A stretch of DNA of 64,000 nt from Scleropages formosus (GCF_900964775.1 NC_041813.1:31701105-31765104); one strand, 5' to 3'. Counted from the first letter of the stretch, positions 36,307 through 48,432 are shown. Numbers and translations: made by a program. The notes: a model not told the origin generated them from the sequence alone.

Positions 36307-38101
36307 TCATTTAAGAGACAGGGTATGAAGTCCTTTGGCTGCCGCAGCTGCTGCAGCCACTGCTTCCTTTGCTGAAAAGAGATCAATGACACAAGTTAGG
36401 CTTCACGCCGCGGTGAGATCAGCAGCAGAGTTCTACACATACTCAGCTGTCTATTATCATTTTTCATGTTCTAGGAAAGCATCTTCATCTGCTTCAATGT
36501 CAAGTTATTCCATCTTTATTTTCACAGAAACTGGTTCCACAGACAACCGGTGTCTTGAAATATTTAACCACACGGAAGTGTTACCATTAAAAAAATGCAG
36601 CACTGTCGCCTTCCATTCACAGTACAAGTGAAAACTGCGCAATGTAAATGCCCACCTTTCCTCTCCTCCTCTTTCTTGCGCGCCGCTTCTTCCCGTTGTT
36701 TTCGTATGATGGCCAAACGTGCTAGGTCCGCTTTGGCTTGATCCGTTTTGCCAGCTAAATGCATCTTCATATACCTCTCCTTAGCCTTCTGCTTCTCGAT
36801 TTCTTCTCTGTGGGCAAACAGAAAACAGGTAAGAAGGATTCATGATTTAACCCTGTAAAGAAGTGAAATGTCAGAGCTGTCCAACACCCTACAAATCACC
36901 TTTGCTTTATGACAAATACATATTCTGCATTCACCTTTCCCTTCTGGAAAGCTGTCTGGGCCCTTCCAGCTCAATTTCTGTCACTTTTTTTGACTTCTGG
37001 GCCACTCGATTGGGGTTCTCAATGTCAATCAGACCTTCCACCCCTTTTCTTTTCTGTAGAACACAACAGAAAATAAGTACAAGCTTACACTTAGTCATCA
37101 AAAGGCACATTTTCTTCACATTCATCAAAACAAAGTGCTGCTCAATCCCTTGACACGTACGGCACACTGTTACAGGAGCAGGGTCGGACAAGAGACACCC
37201 GACAGTTTACCTGAGAGCTTTCGTCTTCACTGTCTTCAGATCCAGACTCCTGTCGCTTTTCTTCTGCTTCACCATCATTTACTGCTTCATCATCCTCCTC
37301 ATCTTGCTTTTAACGTATGAATATAAAAATTAAAAGTACATTTATGACCATCATCTCATCTGTACATGGCTGAAGTCTATATACCATTGAGTATTCTGCG
37401 CAGTGACAAATAAATTAACTAGATACATACATACATACCTGACAGTGACAGCTAGTGAAAAAGGTAGATGTGTATAAAATAAAAGCTTTACCTTCCTACG
37501 TTCCTTCTCAGCCTTCATCTGTGCATCAATCTCTTCTGGACTTGTGTACGTCCTCATGCGCCCTTTGTGACCCCCTTTCCTACCTGAAATTATAAACAAT
37601 AATGATCATTTAGTCACGCCACCTGCCATTTTAATAGAATTAAAAAGGAAAATATCACACTATTCCTCAGTCTGATCATACATAAACTAATCTGCAGTCA
37701 TTCCAAGACGTTCGACTTTGTTCATTAAGCCTAAACACTGGGGGAAAATCAATTTGTTAAAACAAAGCAATGATTCATGATCATGACACATGTTCATTGA
37801 ATGAATATTAAAATCAGTGACTGGGTGAGTCAGTCAGGACGATAATAAAGCAGATAACCCAAGAATATGAACAAACATCTGTCTAAGATGCGAAGACAAC
37901 TTAACAATCTTTTTGTGTTAAAGAGTACAGTACCAGCAGGAGTTTTGAAAATACTGCCATTTTTAAATTTATTTATTTAGGCACGCTTAGCCTTAGCTAC
38001 CCTAGCTAGTAACACACTCATTGCTATCAGAAGTGACGTAAAATAGTTACTTTCGCTGAAAACTACGCGTTTTTATACAGATCCTTACCTCCTTTAGGCA
38101 T
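36307..38101 (-). CDS. pdap1: pdap1, PDGFA-associated protein 1
   Basis: PDAP1 (PAP1, heat- and acid-stable phosphoprotein) is a small, charged, phosphorylated protein reported to bind PDGF-A; its cell role is poorly defined. The first coding exon is only 13 bases (38089-38101, ATGCCTAAAGGAG), and the next exon completes [20 protein letters not shown] and [15 protein letters not shown]. An acidic exon follows ([20 protein letters not shown]), then [60 protein letters not shown] and an Ala-rich end, with a stop at 36307-36309. Blocks match human PDAP1 nearly residue for residue outside the acidic part. No membrane or signal segment. Head-to-head with bud31, as I recall for human 7q22.1. Confidence 0.94.
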
Positions 38102-38738
38102 TTTGCTTCCGTTTAATATTACTAAATACAGTCAAGTGAAAGGAAATATGAGCAAAAAACCGCTTTGTGCCTCTAATGCTTCTCCACAAACGACAGTCGG
38201 GAAAATCCAGCATGCAGCACACCATATGGGCTGTCCGTGGATTCGCCTGACCGCACAAGACAATATTACGTTATTAAAATAAACGACTGCGTGCATCCAG
38301 TATTGGATGCAATATTAGCTGTTATGGGAAGTATGTAAAATTTTAAGTTAAACTGCTAATATGGTTTAGGAGCGCGTGGAAAGCCCATATTTTACCGGCA
38401 GTATTTGGTCACCTAGCCTGATGCAATACGCCAAAGAAGAGGGCAACTCATTACTTTTATAAGAATATGCCAAAAGAAGAAAAAAAGCAAAACAATAGCC
38501 AAATTAGGTCTAAAAGCAATGTTTTAGAAGGCGACGTAGATTTCGGAAGATTAACTATTTAAGTGCCATTTGAAACGTTCCGCCGTGAATAAACAACAAT
38601 GTCATGAGACGAGAGGTCAAGGACCACAGAGTACGTGAGTGACGCACTAAAAAGGCGACAAAAACGAGCACAGTAACGTTTCCAAACAGTTTCAGAAGGC
38701 GAATTTCTAGTATTTATCTTTGTATCCACCTTGAACCA
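38102..38738. promoter_or_regulatory. pdap1/bud31 bidirectional promoter
   Basis: Only 637 bases separate the two divergent start codons, so both genes must share this interval for their promoters and 5' leaders. I see no coding frame and no repeat in it. Confidence 0.65.
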
Positions 38739-40286
38739 ATGCCAAAGGTGAAAAGGAGCAGAAAACCGCCTCCAGATGGATGGGAGCTGATTGAGCCCAC
38801 ACTGGACGAGCTTGACCAGAAAATGAGGGAAGGTGAGGCGCCGCTCGCCGCCTAGTATATTTTATTTACCGCTATTAATTCTATCTATGTGACGTTAGGA
38901 GGTTTCCGCCTCTTATTATAACTCTGCTGTACGTCTTAACGTGTGTGATGTTCACAGCTGAGACGGAACCGCACGAAGGAAAGCGGAAGGTCGAGTCCCT
39001 GTGGCCGATATTCAGGCTCCACCACCAGCGGAGCCGCTACATTTTCGACCTGTTTTATAAGCGCAAGGCCATCAGCAGAGGTTTGTTTCTATGAATCTAT
39101 CATCTATGCCAGGCTGTGTTGTGCACTGTCGGTTGCTGCTGCTTTCTGCACTGCAGTATACAGTTACTGTCCCGCCTCTCGCCCGGCAGAGTTGTACGAG
39201 TACTGTATCAAGGAAGGCTATGCGGACAAGAACCTGATCGCCAAGTGGAAGAAGCAGGGCTATGAGAACCTGTGCTGCCTGCGCTGCATCCAGACCCGTG
39301 ACACCAACTTCGGCACCAACTGCATCTGCAGGGTCCCCAAGAGCAAGCTGGAAGTGGTGAGTGCACAGTGTCTCACATGATGGGTTCTTCGGGATGGTCA
39401 GGAGGGGGAACCCTCGTCTTCCTTATGAGCCACACGACACTTTTACACCTTGAGCCTTTATACAGCTGGGCACTTTTTACCCTGTTAATTCAGGGTAGGT
39501 ACATTGATCAAGGGTATTACAGCAGAAGATGGGCTTCCAAGCTGGGGCAGCAGTTCTAAGCACTGTGTTACCTTCTGCCCCAACCCGAGGACGTCCGTTC
39601 CGATCGCCAGTCCTATCCCTGTACTACTTAATCAAGGCACATACGTTTCCATTAATTCGCTGAGCATTTCTCCAAAATGATGTACAAACAAAAGTGGATT
39701 TCCCAACAAATGATATAGGCAACGATATTCTCTGAGTACACTCAGATAGTGCAGTAGTACCGTTAGAGGCATACGGTACACCGGTAGCCGTGTATAGAAC
39801 GAGAGGGTATCCAGTTTTGGTCGGATTTCACATTCAGGAGGAGACAGGTCGGGAGAAGTGGGTCCGAACAAGATGTGCTTTGAGCCCTCCTAGAATGTCG
39901 AGAGGGGTTTAGCAGCTCCGAGGGTCAGGGGTAGCTCATTCCACCACATCAGAGGCAAAACCAAGAACTGAAAGGCTTTTGATTTTTGAGTGGGACCACC
40001 AAGTGGTGAAAGGTGGAGGGGCACAGCGTTCTTGCTGTGATGGTGGGAGTGATCATGTCCCGCAGGTACTTGGAGCATCCTGTAGGTGCTAACTCTGGAA
40101 GTAAAAATTACTGTCATATACTGTAAATGTGCTAAGCACCTTAACATTTAAATTGCTCTTGGAGAAGTGTCAGATGAATAAATGACTAAAATCTACTGGA
40201 CTTTGAAAAAAATAACATTGTGCTTTCTCCCACAGGGCAGGATTATCGAATGCACTCATTGTGGATGTAGAGGATGCTCTGGCTGA
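38739..40286 (+). CDS. bud31: bud31, spliceosome-associated protein (G10 family)
   Basis: BUD31 is a very conserved zinc-binding component of activated spliceosomes and is also reported as a nuclear-receptor coregulator. Exons read [20 protein letters not shown] with [11 protein letters not shown], then [20 protein letters not shown], then [20 protein letters not shown] and [20 protein letters not shown], and a short last exon [16 protein letters not shown] with the stop at 40284-40286. The total of about 144 residues equals the family length. The cysteine pairs CCLRC, CIC and CTHCGCRGC form the zinc sites. The third intron (about 39358-40235) is filled with repeat pieces. A plus-strand AATAAA at 40480-40485 is the likely poly-A signal. 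Confidence 0.97.
39460..39680 (-). mobile_element. V-SINE-like fragments, minus orientation, in a bud31 intron
   Basis: 39465-39572 read in reverse resembles the head and middle of the V-SINE type ('cagctgggcactttt', 'attcagggtaggtac', 'atcaagggtattacagc', 'ggcagcagttctaagcactgtgttacc'). 39640-39680 ('ccattaattcgctgagcatttctccaaaatgatgtac') resembles the 3' end of the same type. They are two worn pieces and may be parts of different insertions. Confidence 0.5.
39681..40140. repeat. Probable dispersed repeat of unknown class in a bud31 intron
   Basis: The phrase 'gggtagctcattccaccacatcagaggcaaaaccaagaactgaaaggc' (here in the plus strand, near 39930-39980) and its surroundings resemble a frequent non-coding fish repeat that I cannot name. 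The open frames on the minus strand here are by-products of it and are not called genes. Confidence 0.4.
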
Positions 40287-41092
40287 ATCTATGTTTCCAG
40301 TGGGACATCAGGGCTCATGTTACCCCAACCTTTCTTTCTTTGAAGAATCCTGGATTACACTTGTGTTGATGCCATTCCAGATTTTAGATCTATGTACACT
40401 GTGATTGCTGACAAACACATTAATTTTGTTTGAGGATGGATGCTGTCAATTTACCCCATTGCTGTGCTTTATCATTTTAAATAAAAATTTCTTTGTATAA
40501 TCCTTATTTCAAAAGGAAATGTTCCTGTTGAAAGTACGTGTATTTTTAGAGTGCATGTTCTCATGTCTACTAATGGCTCTAGTTCCTAATTTGTACAGTT
40601 GTTTGGAGGAACAAGGTAAACATTGAGCTTTGTCATGTCTTGCTGGCTCTTTCATTTAAGGTTCACTGGCCAGCAGCTACCTTGTATCATTGTCAGTTTA
40701 AACAGAACTGCAGTGTTAAAGTTCTAATTTGATGCAACCTATTATGGATAAAAAAAGCAGGTGTCTTCATGGAAAGTGTACGATGCTTTACTTTTCAACA
40801 TTTCACTTAAAGCACTTTGCTGTAGATTTGAATTGTCACACTTCTAAATATTTCACCCTTTTTGAAGGGCATTTTTTTTCTCCCCTAGAATTGCTCCTCT
40901 AAGTTTTTCGACGGTGTTAATTACACTTCCACTAACACTTCAGAAAACTGAAAAAGAATACTTAGAAAGCCCGAGTCTCCTCAGTATTCCACAGATGTTT
41001 ATTATTGGTCAATGGTAGTAGTTTGTACAGAAATTTAACTGGTGTCAAAGTTCACCGCAGAGAAACCAGGAACAACCACCAAAGTCTCACTC
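40287..41092. other. Convergent 3' regions of bud31 and atp5mf
   Basis: Apart from the bud31 AATAAA (40480) and a minus-strand AATAAA for atp5mf (TTTATT at 40998-41003), I see only AT-rich untranslated sequence. Confidence 0.6.
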
Positions 41093-42255
41093 CTAATGGT
41101 ACTTCCTCCACCGATCATGCTCTGCAAAAAGAAGGGGGGAATTATTTTTCATCATAAAAACATGCTGTGAAACTCCATAGATTATGGTTTATACAATAAA
41201 TGTTACTCACTGATGTGATCATATTCCCAGACATAGCTGAGGATCACATAACCGGTGAGCAGCATGGCAATACCGCCAATACCTCCCTTCTTCACATTGA
41301 TGTACTTGTTGAAGAACCTGTCATGACCTGGGGATAAAACGGCAGTCAGTTTCACGGTAACACATACGCCAGGGCGAACAGCAGTACTCTGGTAAACAGA
41401 TGGGAGAAGGGGACACACCACGGCGAACAGCTGAGATGATCCCGTTGGGAGTGAAGTCCCGGGTTCCAGCCCAGGATGAAAGCTCACCGAGCTTCACATC
41501 CATGAGTTTCTTGTCAGACAGCGGCACTGTAGAAACAAGGTACATTTCATCCCTTTTACTGGAAATGACACGATCACAAGCATTAACACTTCAGTCAAAT
41601 CATTGCAAGCCTTGCTCAGTTTGACTCCTTCCAATAGCTGAACTGCAGTGTTTTTGTTTCATGTACAATGTTGAATCCAGAAGAAGCTAAATAAAAATTC
41701 ACTTTTCCCCAATTCACGTGACTTCTCCTCACTAGTGTTTTTCACCCACTGTTACTGGTCACAGCCAGTCAGTGAGCTCCACTCACAAGCAAAGGATGAT
41801 ATGCAGCACACACACAAATGCATGAAGTAAAAATAAAGAAAAATAAGAAAAATTCACAAAACACTCAACTCAAGGGACGAGCGAAAAGAGACTGGTCGGA
41901 CGTGACAATAACGCGTAGCGAACACTGCGCATATCAATAAATAAAGAAGCAGAACGTTGAACTACATTAATTTCGCTCAGTTCAATTTTAATTATCGAGG
42001 CCCACAAGTCCTCCCCCGACGACAAGTAAGACCTTGCCAGACTCAGTCTCAGTCTGTGGGCGGCGGGGCAAAGAAACGCGCGCACTGCGCCGCGGCCTCC
42101 AGACAAAGATGAAAACGGAGTGTACTCAAACAGCGCTAAAAGGGCCACTCTACTGAGACAACAGAACCAAATTACACTGATTTGAAAACGGCAAAAGAAA
42201 CACTCGCTTCCCTCAGTGACACCTTGATCATAACCTTACCGGGTCTATCAGCCAT
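41093..42255 (-). CDS. atp5mf: atp5mf, ATP synthase membrane subunit f
   Basis: Subunit f (formerly ATP5J2) is a small single-span protein of the Fo part of mitochondrial ATP synthase. Four exons: ATGGCTGATAGACCCG ending at the donor near 42240, then VPLSDKKLMDVKLGELSSW with GTRDFTPNGIISAVRR, then HDRFFNKYINVKKGGIGGIA with the membrane span MLLTGYVILSYVW, and a last exon completing KHDRWRKYH with stop at 41093-41095. The order and the motifs KKLxxVKLGEL, NKYINVKKG and the end KHxRxRKYH match the mammalian protein. There is no cleaved leader, as is normal for this subunit. Head-to-head with elob at 687 bases. Confidence 0.94.
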
Positions 42256-42942
42256 CTTACTCCCAGCTCCTTCAGCTAGAGTGCAATGAACCTTGGGAAA
42301 TGTGTGACTTTCCGGAAATGACGACAAAGCAGGAACACAACAGCGCGCCATGTTGGGTGTACAGAAAACAATTGTTCCTTGTTAAACTGCGTCATTTGGC
42401 CCTCTGCTGAAAGACTTATATACGTATTTACAGACATAAATGTAGCTGGGATATTTCCCCATGTTATTCAAAACGCGCTTTTAGTTTTTTACAGTCTGTA
42501 TAAATATTAATATTGAAATCATTACCATTCTTTGTCCAGTGCAAATTACAACGTCAAAACTCCCATGAGTGAGAGCCTGCTATTTTGGCAGCACGTCGCC
42601 TCATAAGAATGTTAACTAAAGCAGGATAATTAATGTAATTTACGCAATATTAACACATTAGACGTTGAAAAACACGTATCCGTGTGGCAGCAGTGGCTTG
42701 CACGGTCTGGAATGAAGTTATTGGTCATATAAGAAACGTAAAGGCAAGTCAAGGTTGAGAGTGATTCAAAAGCAATGAAATATGATTTCGTTTGTAATCT
42801 CAGCATACGTAAATGGAAGGTTCGGCTGTCGCAGGGCATTGTGGGGCACAGGAATACGGAAGTGAGTCCGGCAGAAGGCGCTTGCTGCCGCAGTGTATTG
42901 TGGGCTAGCGGTGGACTTCGGGGAACGAGCCCCGCTGAAGAC

Positions 42943-44492
42943 ATGGTGAGTGAGGAAGGGACGCGCACTGTCTCTGTCGACACGAAACTACGTGCTTTTG
43001 GAATTGTTCGTGTGTGTGGGGAGGCGTCCTGTACTCGTGTTAGATATGACTGCGGTGGAGCGGCGCTCTGGGAACGCAGAAGGCGGACGGAGCCGGAGCT
43101 CTTTGTTCCGCAGTTTTGTTTGGTTAAGCCCGTTCGTTCCTCAGTGAACATGGAGGGTGAACGGAGCGACGCGAGTCGGCCCTTGTGTGTGGATTTGTGG
43201 TGTTTAACCAACACTGGTGGGGAAGGCGGCGTGTCTGCGTGCCTTGCCGCCGCCGGTGCGAGGGGGACTTTGAGGAACCTGAAACTGAGCGCCGAGGGCC
43301 CGTCTGTCCCGGTGACCTTTGACCTCCCTGGTCCCGACTCGAGCCCCTGCCTGTGGGTGGTTACAGGCCTCAGCCCCACCGCACCTGTGCCGAACGGACT
43401 AGTTCACTGGTCCTCTGCCTGCGCCCTCTTCCGAGGTTTTCCACCATCCCTGTGTCCCACTTACCTTGTTCTACACCCTTCCTTCCCTCACTCGCTCGCC
43501 GTCTCCAGCGGGATCATGGGAGCTCGTGTCATTTCGTACCCGTGTTCACAGCGCGCTGTACGTGGGTGGTTTTTTCACGAGTGGAGCATGAGCAGCAGTA
43601 GTGGGGCAAGAAGGTGATTTGGTAAAATACGGGGACGGCGAACGTGATGCTGAGCTCGGAAAAGCATTGCCACTTATGTCAGGCATCCCAGGGGGTACCG
43701 CCACTTGATATTTAAACGTCATACGCTGGGACCAAAGTCACTTGTGAGAAGTCAGTCTCTGCACTGTCCATGAGAGCAGAAACATTACATGGATTTTAGA
43801 TTGGTTTTATGGTGTTTTATTTAGATCTTCGCAGCTCTTCGATGCTAAATTGTGACGTAACCTGCATACACATGTTTTAGAGTGTACGGAACCTTCTTAG
43901 TGTGCTCTGTCTTGCGTCATCAGTGTGCTCTCCTCCGTCCCCTAGGACGTGTTTCTAATGATCCGCCGTCACAAGACGACCATCTTCACGGATGCCAAGG
44001 AGTCCACCACAGTGTATGAGTTAAAACGCATCGTGGAGGGCATCCTCAAGAGGGCGCCGGAGGAGCAGAAGCTGTTCAAGGTGCTTCCGGGGTCCGCGCA
44101 TGGAACTTGGGGTTACGAAGCAGCGAGCGGCCGGTGTGCGAACCTTTATCCCCAATCCCTGTGCCTCCCCTCCGTTGCAGGATGACCAGTTGCTGGAGGA
44201 CAGCAAGACGCTAGGGGACTGTGGCTTCACCAACCAGACTGCGCGGCCTCAGGCGCCGGCCACCATTGGGCTGGCGTTCCGCATTAGCGGTGGGCCGCCT
44301 CCCGCTGCTGCTTGGATGTGGCCAGGTAACGGCAGAGGGAGTCACGGGTGACATTTTTCTTTGCTTCTTTCAGGGACGGAAGACATGTTCGAGCAGCTGC
44401 GAGTGGACCCCTTCTCGAGCCCCCCGGAGCTCCCGGACGTCATGAAGCCACAGGACTCCGGCAGCACCGCCAGCGAGCAGGCCGTGCAGTGA
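42943..44492 (+). CDS. elob: elob, elongin B
   Basis: Elongin B is a ubiquitin-like protein that pairs with elongin C as the adaptor of CUL2 and CUL5 ubiquitin ligases (VHL and SOCS boxes) and in the elongin transcription complex. The first coding exon holds only the ATG (42943-42945), followed by a 1 kb intron. Exons 43946-44080, 44181-44289 and 44374-44492 then give [60 protein letters not shown], and the end [20 protein letters not shown] with SEQAVQ. The length is about 120 residues (human 118). The AATAAA at 45393-45398 is the likely poly-A signal, so the 3' UTR is about 0.9 kb. Confidence 0.96.
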
Positions 44493-46506
44493 AGGAGTGC
44501 GGGGCTGCCCACGGAGAGCGCCCGCTACATCAGTGGGCTTCACAGAGGGGAACGAGTAGCTCTGTGTGTGTCTGCGTGTGTGCGTGTATATGTGTGTGTG
44601 TGTGTGGCCCTTCACTTGACACCTTTACCCCTGACTTACAGTAAGATGCAAACTTTACATGTTCTATTAACATTGCCCCCTCTGTGGTGTGCGTTTGAGT
44701 GGATTCTTCGGGGGGGGCTGGATCACCGACACACAGTGTTCATGTAAACTGGTACTTCTTACTGCACCTGGTTGCTCCTATGTTATTGTGTGTTGCCCTA
44801 AGAAGTAATATTATAATTTTGGACTGGGTTCATTTCGCAGGGAGTCGTGGAGGGTGGGCTGGGCTGGGCTTATGCGTTTCGTGTAGTTAGCACTCCTAGG
44901 GAAATGTGCATGAAACAAAAAGGCAGACAAAGGGGATGCTAGATAGACTCTTGGTGTACAGTGATAATAGCGGGCTGTTGCATCGCAACAAAGAGCCGCT
45001 TCCGTGTTGGACAGGTGGTGTTCAAAGTGTTTTCTCTCGATGGGTTCTTTGCCTCCCATCCCATCCCATCGTGCACTTTGTTTTCTTTGTCAGGACTCAC
45101 CTCTTTCTGTAATATGAGCTTGAAATGAAGATTCTTGAAAAGAACTTTGTAGTGCTTCGCTTTGGTACCATCCCCCGTCTCTCCCCCCCGAGTGCATTGA
45201 CAGCAGAGGCCAGGAGCAGCTCTCTGGGTTAATTTCCAAGGACGACTTTGCGCTACATCCGGAAATAGTACGAGTTGCTGGATGGATTCTTTTGTTGCAC
45301 GTTTCACACTGACTGGCCCGTGTGCGGGATGCAACGCGACTCAGTCGACACCGAGCTCTTTGAGAAAATGATCAATACCTGTATGGAAATTGAATAAACT
45401 TGACTGCTTTCTCTTTTTCACTTGCTGTACTTCTTGGTGTGCTTTTTTTGGCGTGAATTCTCATATCAGTTTTTATTATTTTTAGGTAAAAAATAGAAGA
45501 TGGCACATATCACAATCTGAAGAGAGAATATTTGGTTAACGTTCTGGAACATCACACTGATGACTCACCTTGCAGTTGTATCTAAAGCTGCTGATAAATG
45601 CTTGCACTTTGGCACAGCTGGTACTTCTCACGGAGAAGTCCTGGCTATGACTGGTGGGCCCCAGTAACAGGGCAGGGAGGCGGCTGGGCTCCCCCCTCGC
45701 CGGCCGGCGGGGCACCTGCTCCAACTGTGGTATCGCATTGATTTATGTAGCGGTCCCTTTTCTCCAAACAATTACTGATCCGTGCATACACCTGTAAGGC
45801 AGTATAGGTTACTGGAGCAATTTAGGCTACGACATCCGCAGGCAGGATTCGAACCTGTGACCTGTGGGTCCAAAGGCAGTAGCTGCAACTACTACGCTGG
45901 CGCCCCCCATAGGTAGGAGGTCATTGGACACAGTGCACTACGGTACGCCCCACGTTACTAATACAGTATTAGCGCACCGGAGTGTAGTTACACGTGTGGC
46001 CACGAGGTGGCGGTTGACTTGAAGCGCGGAACGTCGCTGTCCGCTCGCGGCGGGTTCCTGCGGTCACGTGGCGTGTGACGCGAGCGGACCCGACTTCACG
46101 GACCGGGGCGCGAGCCGCCTAATGGAGACGTGATCGAAGTCGCGCCGGTAAGTGAATAAAGTAGCGCAGCGTAGCTTTTCGTAGCGAAAAGAAGAACAAT
46201 AACAATATGAATTATGAATAAGAATAAGCGGTTATGGCGGGAACGGCAGCAGCGTTTCGTTTTGGAGCCCGTGGTGGCGCTCAAGCGAGTTCTCCTTCTC
46301 TGCACTTAGCGAGCGCGAACACACACACACATACACACACCACGGTACACATTGGCAGTAAACACACAGTACACTATAGTGCAGAAGTGTGGTTCGCCAC
46401 CAGTGCTCATGCAGCACATTCTGCTCCATACCTCTTCCTTTGTGCGTGTGTGTGTGTCTTTCTTTCTCTGCGTCTGCCCGCCCGCCCCCCTAGGGCAAGC
46501 CCCTCC
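44493..46506. other. elob 3' UTR, a SINE, and promoter of the transposase-derived gene
   Basis: 44493-45398 is elob 3' UTR with short GT runs (about 44568-44606). 45741-45912 is a SINE. 45980-46150 is CpG-rich and contains a donor-like CCG|GTAAGT near 46147, pairing with an acceptor-like 'cccccctag' just upstream of 46493. This implies a non-coding first exon for the gene starting at 46507. Confidence 0.55.
45741..45912 (-). mobile_element. tRNA-derived SINE (V-SINE-like)
   Basis: Read on the minus strand it begins with a tRNA-like head (GGCGCCAGCGTAGTAGTTGC), box B within CACAGGTTCGAATCCTGCC, then AAATTGCTCCAGTAACCTA, and a 3' end with TTTGGAGAAAAGGGACCG and CTACATAAATC. This is the plan of teleost V-SINEs. 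It lies between elob and the transposase-derived gene and is better preserved than the copies at 27425 and 39460. Confidence 0.7.
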
Positions 46507-48432
46507 ATGGCGCAGGCGGGCCGGAGCGGCGCCGCAGCCCACGCCAGGACGGAGAGCGCGGCCTTTGTGGTTTCGGCGGGCCGCGCCGTCCTCGACGTGA
46601 TGCAGCTGGACTGGGAGCCGCTGTCGCACGGCGAGCTGGAGCAGCGGCTGGACCGCGCCGTCGAGGACGTCCTGGAGGCCGAGCTCGTGGAGAGGGCCCG
46701 GCTCGCCTACGCGGGAACGCACGAGGCGGCGTGCTTCCCGCAGGCCGAACCGCCTCCGCCGCCGCCCCCCCGGGACTCCCCTGAACCGCCCCAGGAGCCC
46801 CGAGTCACAGAGGAGCAGACCAGAGCTGTTCAGGTGTGCGCGCGTGTGTTTTGGGGTGTCCGCGGGCATCGCCTCCCCACACCCCTTTGAGTGCTGTCCG
46901 CGCAGTCGTCTCGCGCACAGAGCTGACGCCGAGCTCCCTGCGACCGCCCTTCTTCCCCGCAGCTCATCACGGACCTGCTGCAGACGTCGGACTCGCGCTA
47001 CAGCAGGAGTCGGCTGACGGGACGGGCGCGGCTCTCCCTCCCGCACACGGTCCTGCTTTCGCTGACTCTGCTCTCCGAGCGGCTGAGCTACCGCTCCCTG
47101 TCCGGCCGCTTCCGCGTCGAGAAGGGCAACATGCACCGCATCTTCTTCTCGTTCTGCGAACGCGTCAACGCGCTGCGGGAGCAGCACATACGATGGCCGA
47201 CGGGTCAGCGGAAAGGGGCTGTGGGCGTGCGCTCGCGTGTCGGAGGCTCCTTAACCACGCATTCGCTGAGCGGACGCATTCCTCCAGAGAGACGTTCGAT
47301 GGTGTTAACTACCCTTAACTAGTACTCAGCTTACACCTTTGTTCAGGGTCTCTCACAGCGCTGGATGCACCGCGCTGAACTTCCGGCAGTCTTTCTGCAG
47401 CACAGTGATGTAACACACCGACACTATGGTCAGTTCAGTCACCAGGGTCTTTGCACTGTGGGAGGAAACCAGAGCACCTGGAGGGAACTCACAGGAATAG
47501 AGGGAGGACATGCAAATATTAAGGATTGTTTGGCATTTTGTTGCATTCCTTCTGGGAGCCATGCGTAAATCAGCTGTTGCTATTCTTCTTCATTAGTATT
47601 GTTATATGTCTGGTCGTGTGTGTGTGTGTGTGTACACAATCCCACTGTGCCAATGCATGGCACCTCCCTCGTTTCCTAGTCTTTACACAAATCCCCCATT
47701 TTGGTCCCTGTCCATCCAGGCCCCGAGGCCGAGCGGTCCCTGCTGCCCCTCTCCGACGTCCTGGCCAGGGCCGAGGGCTCGGAATCCCCTAAGGTGTTTG
47801 GCGTCCTGGGGCACACGCGCATCGCCATCCGGCTGCCCAGCAGCAAGCAGGAGACCGATGAAGAAGTGCGCGGGAGCAAGAAGAACAAGAGGGAGGTGCG
47901 CGCCGACCCCTGGTTGAATCTGCAGCTCGTGTGCGACAAGCACGGCCGCTTCCTCTACTGCAAGATCAGCAGGGACTCGGAGCGGGACAGAGCCGGAGAC
48001 CTGAAGGAGGCGCTGCAACGGGACCTGACCGTGCTGCCGGCCGGTTCCTTCCTCGTAGCTAAGCTGGGGTACCCTCTCTGCGCTCAAATCCTGACCCCAT
48101 TCCCCCCGGGCTGCAGCCCCAGAGAGGAAGCCTACAATCGCACCCTAGAGGCGCATCTGGACACCCTGGACCGGGCCGTGGCGCAGCTCAAAGCTCGCTT
48201 CCGCCGGCTGCAGTACCTGGACACGGGCAGCTTGGAGCGGGCCAAGGCCGTGGTCCTGACCGCCTGCGTACTGCATAATGTCTTCCTGGGAATGGGAGAT
48301 AGGGTGGAAGCTGCAAACGTGGCGAAGGAGAGCGAGGACGAAGGGGAGGGCGAGATGGATGAAGACGGCATTGTCAAGAGGGAGGCTATTGTGGACATGC
48401 TGTACAGGACTGCGGAATTGGGCTGTAACTGA
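46507..48432 (+). CDS. HARBI1-like gene derived from a PIF/Harbinger transposase
   Basis: Exons 46507-46833, 46963-47203 and 47720-48432 join in frame to 426 residues. Residues 1-109 are a charged, proline-containing N-terminus. Residues 110-190 (SLPHTVLLSLTLLSERLSYR, FRVEKGNMHRIFFSF) correspond to the helix-turn-helix region of Harbinger transposases. Residues 213-400 match the DDE_Tnp_4 nuclease fold (FGVLGHTRIAIRLPS, LNLQLVCDKHGRFL, LGYPLCAQILTPF, EEAYNRTLEAHLDTLDRAVA, LKARFRRLQ, VVLTACVLHNVFLGMGD). In HARBI1 the first acidic residue is in VVDCIHVAI; here it is Gly220 (VLGHTRIAI). The second Asp may be kept (Asp279) and the last Glu is Asp340. Loss of the first acid with an otherwise clean multi-exon frame points to a host gene without nuclease activity. 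No terminal inverted repeats are seen. An AATAAA follows at 48598-48603. Tail-to-tail with a Myb-like gene. Confidence 0.85.
47400..47520 (+). repeat. Dispersed repeat, fragment 3, in the transposase-derived gene
   Basis: The piece 'tttgcactgtgggaggaaaccagagcacctggagggaactcacag' followed by 'aggacatgcaaat' is the middle of the same dispersed repeat type as at 21325 and 33420. It lies in the second intron of the HARBI1-like gene. Confidence 0.55.

Noticed and set aside
39632-40147. Two short minus-strand frames in the third bud31 intron
   Set aside because: They lie in dispersed-repeat sequence. The WWNELP-like string resembles repeat-derived frames, and no start or splice evidence supports a gene.
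42775-43617. 280-codon open frame overlapping elob exon 1
   Set aside because: It shares the elob start codon frame but runs through the 5' leader and intron 1. The composition is GC-rich and no protein family is recognisable downstream of the ATG, so it is treated as intron read-through only.
46306-47187. 293-codon minus-strand frame opposite the HARBI1-like gene
   Set aside because: It is the antisense shadow of the first two exons of a GC-rich gene, and the plus strand carries the homology.
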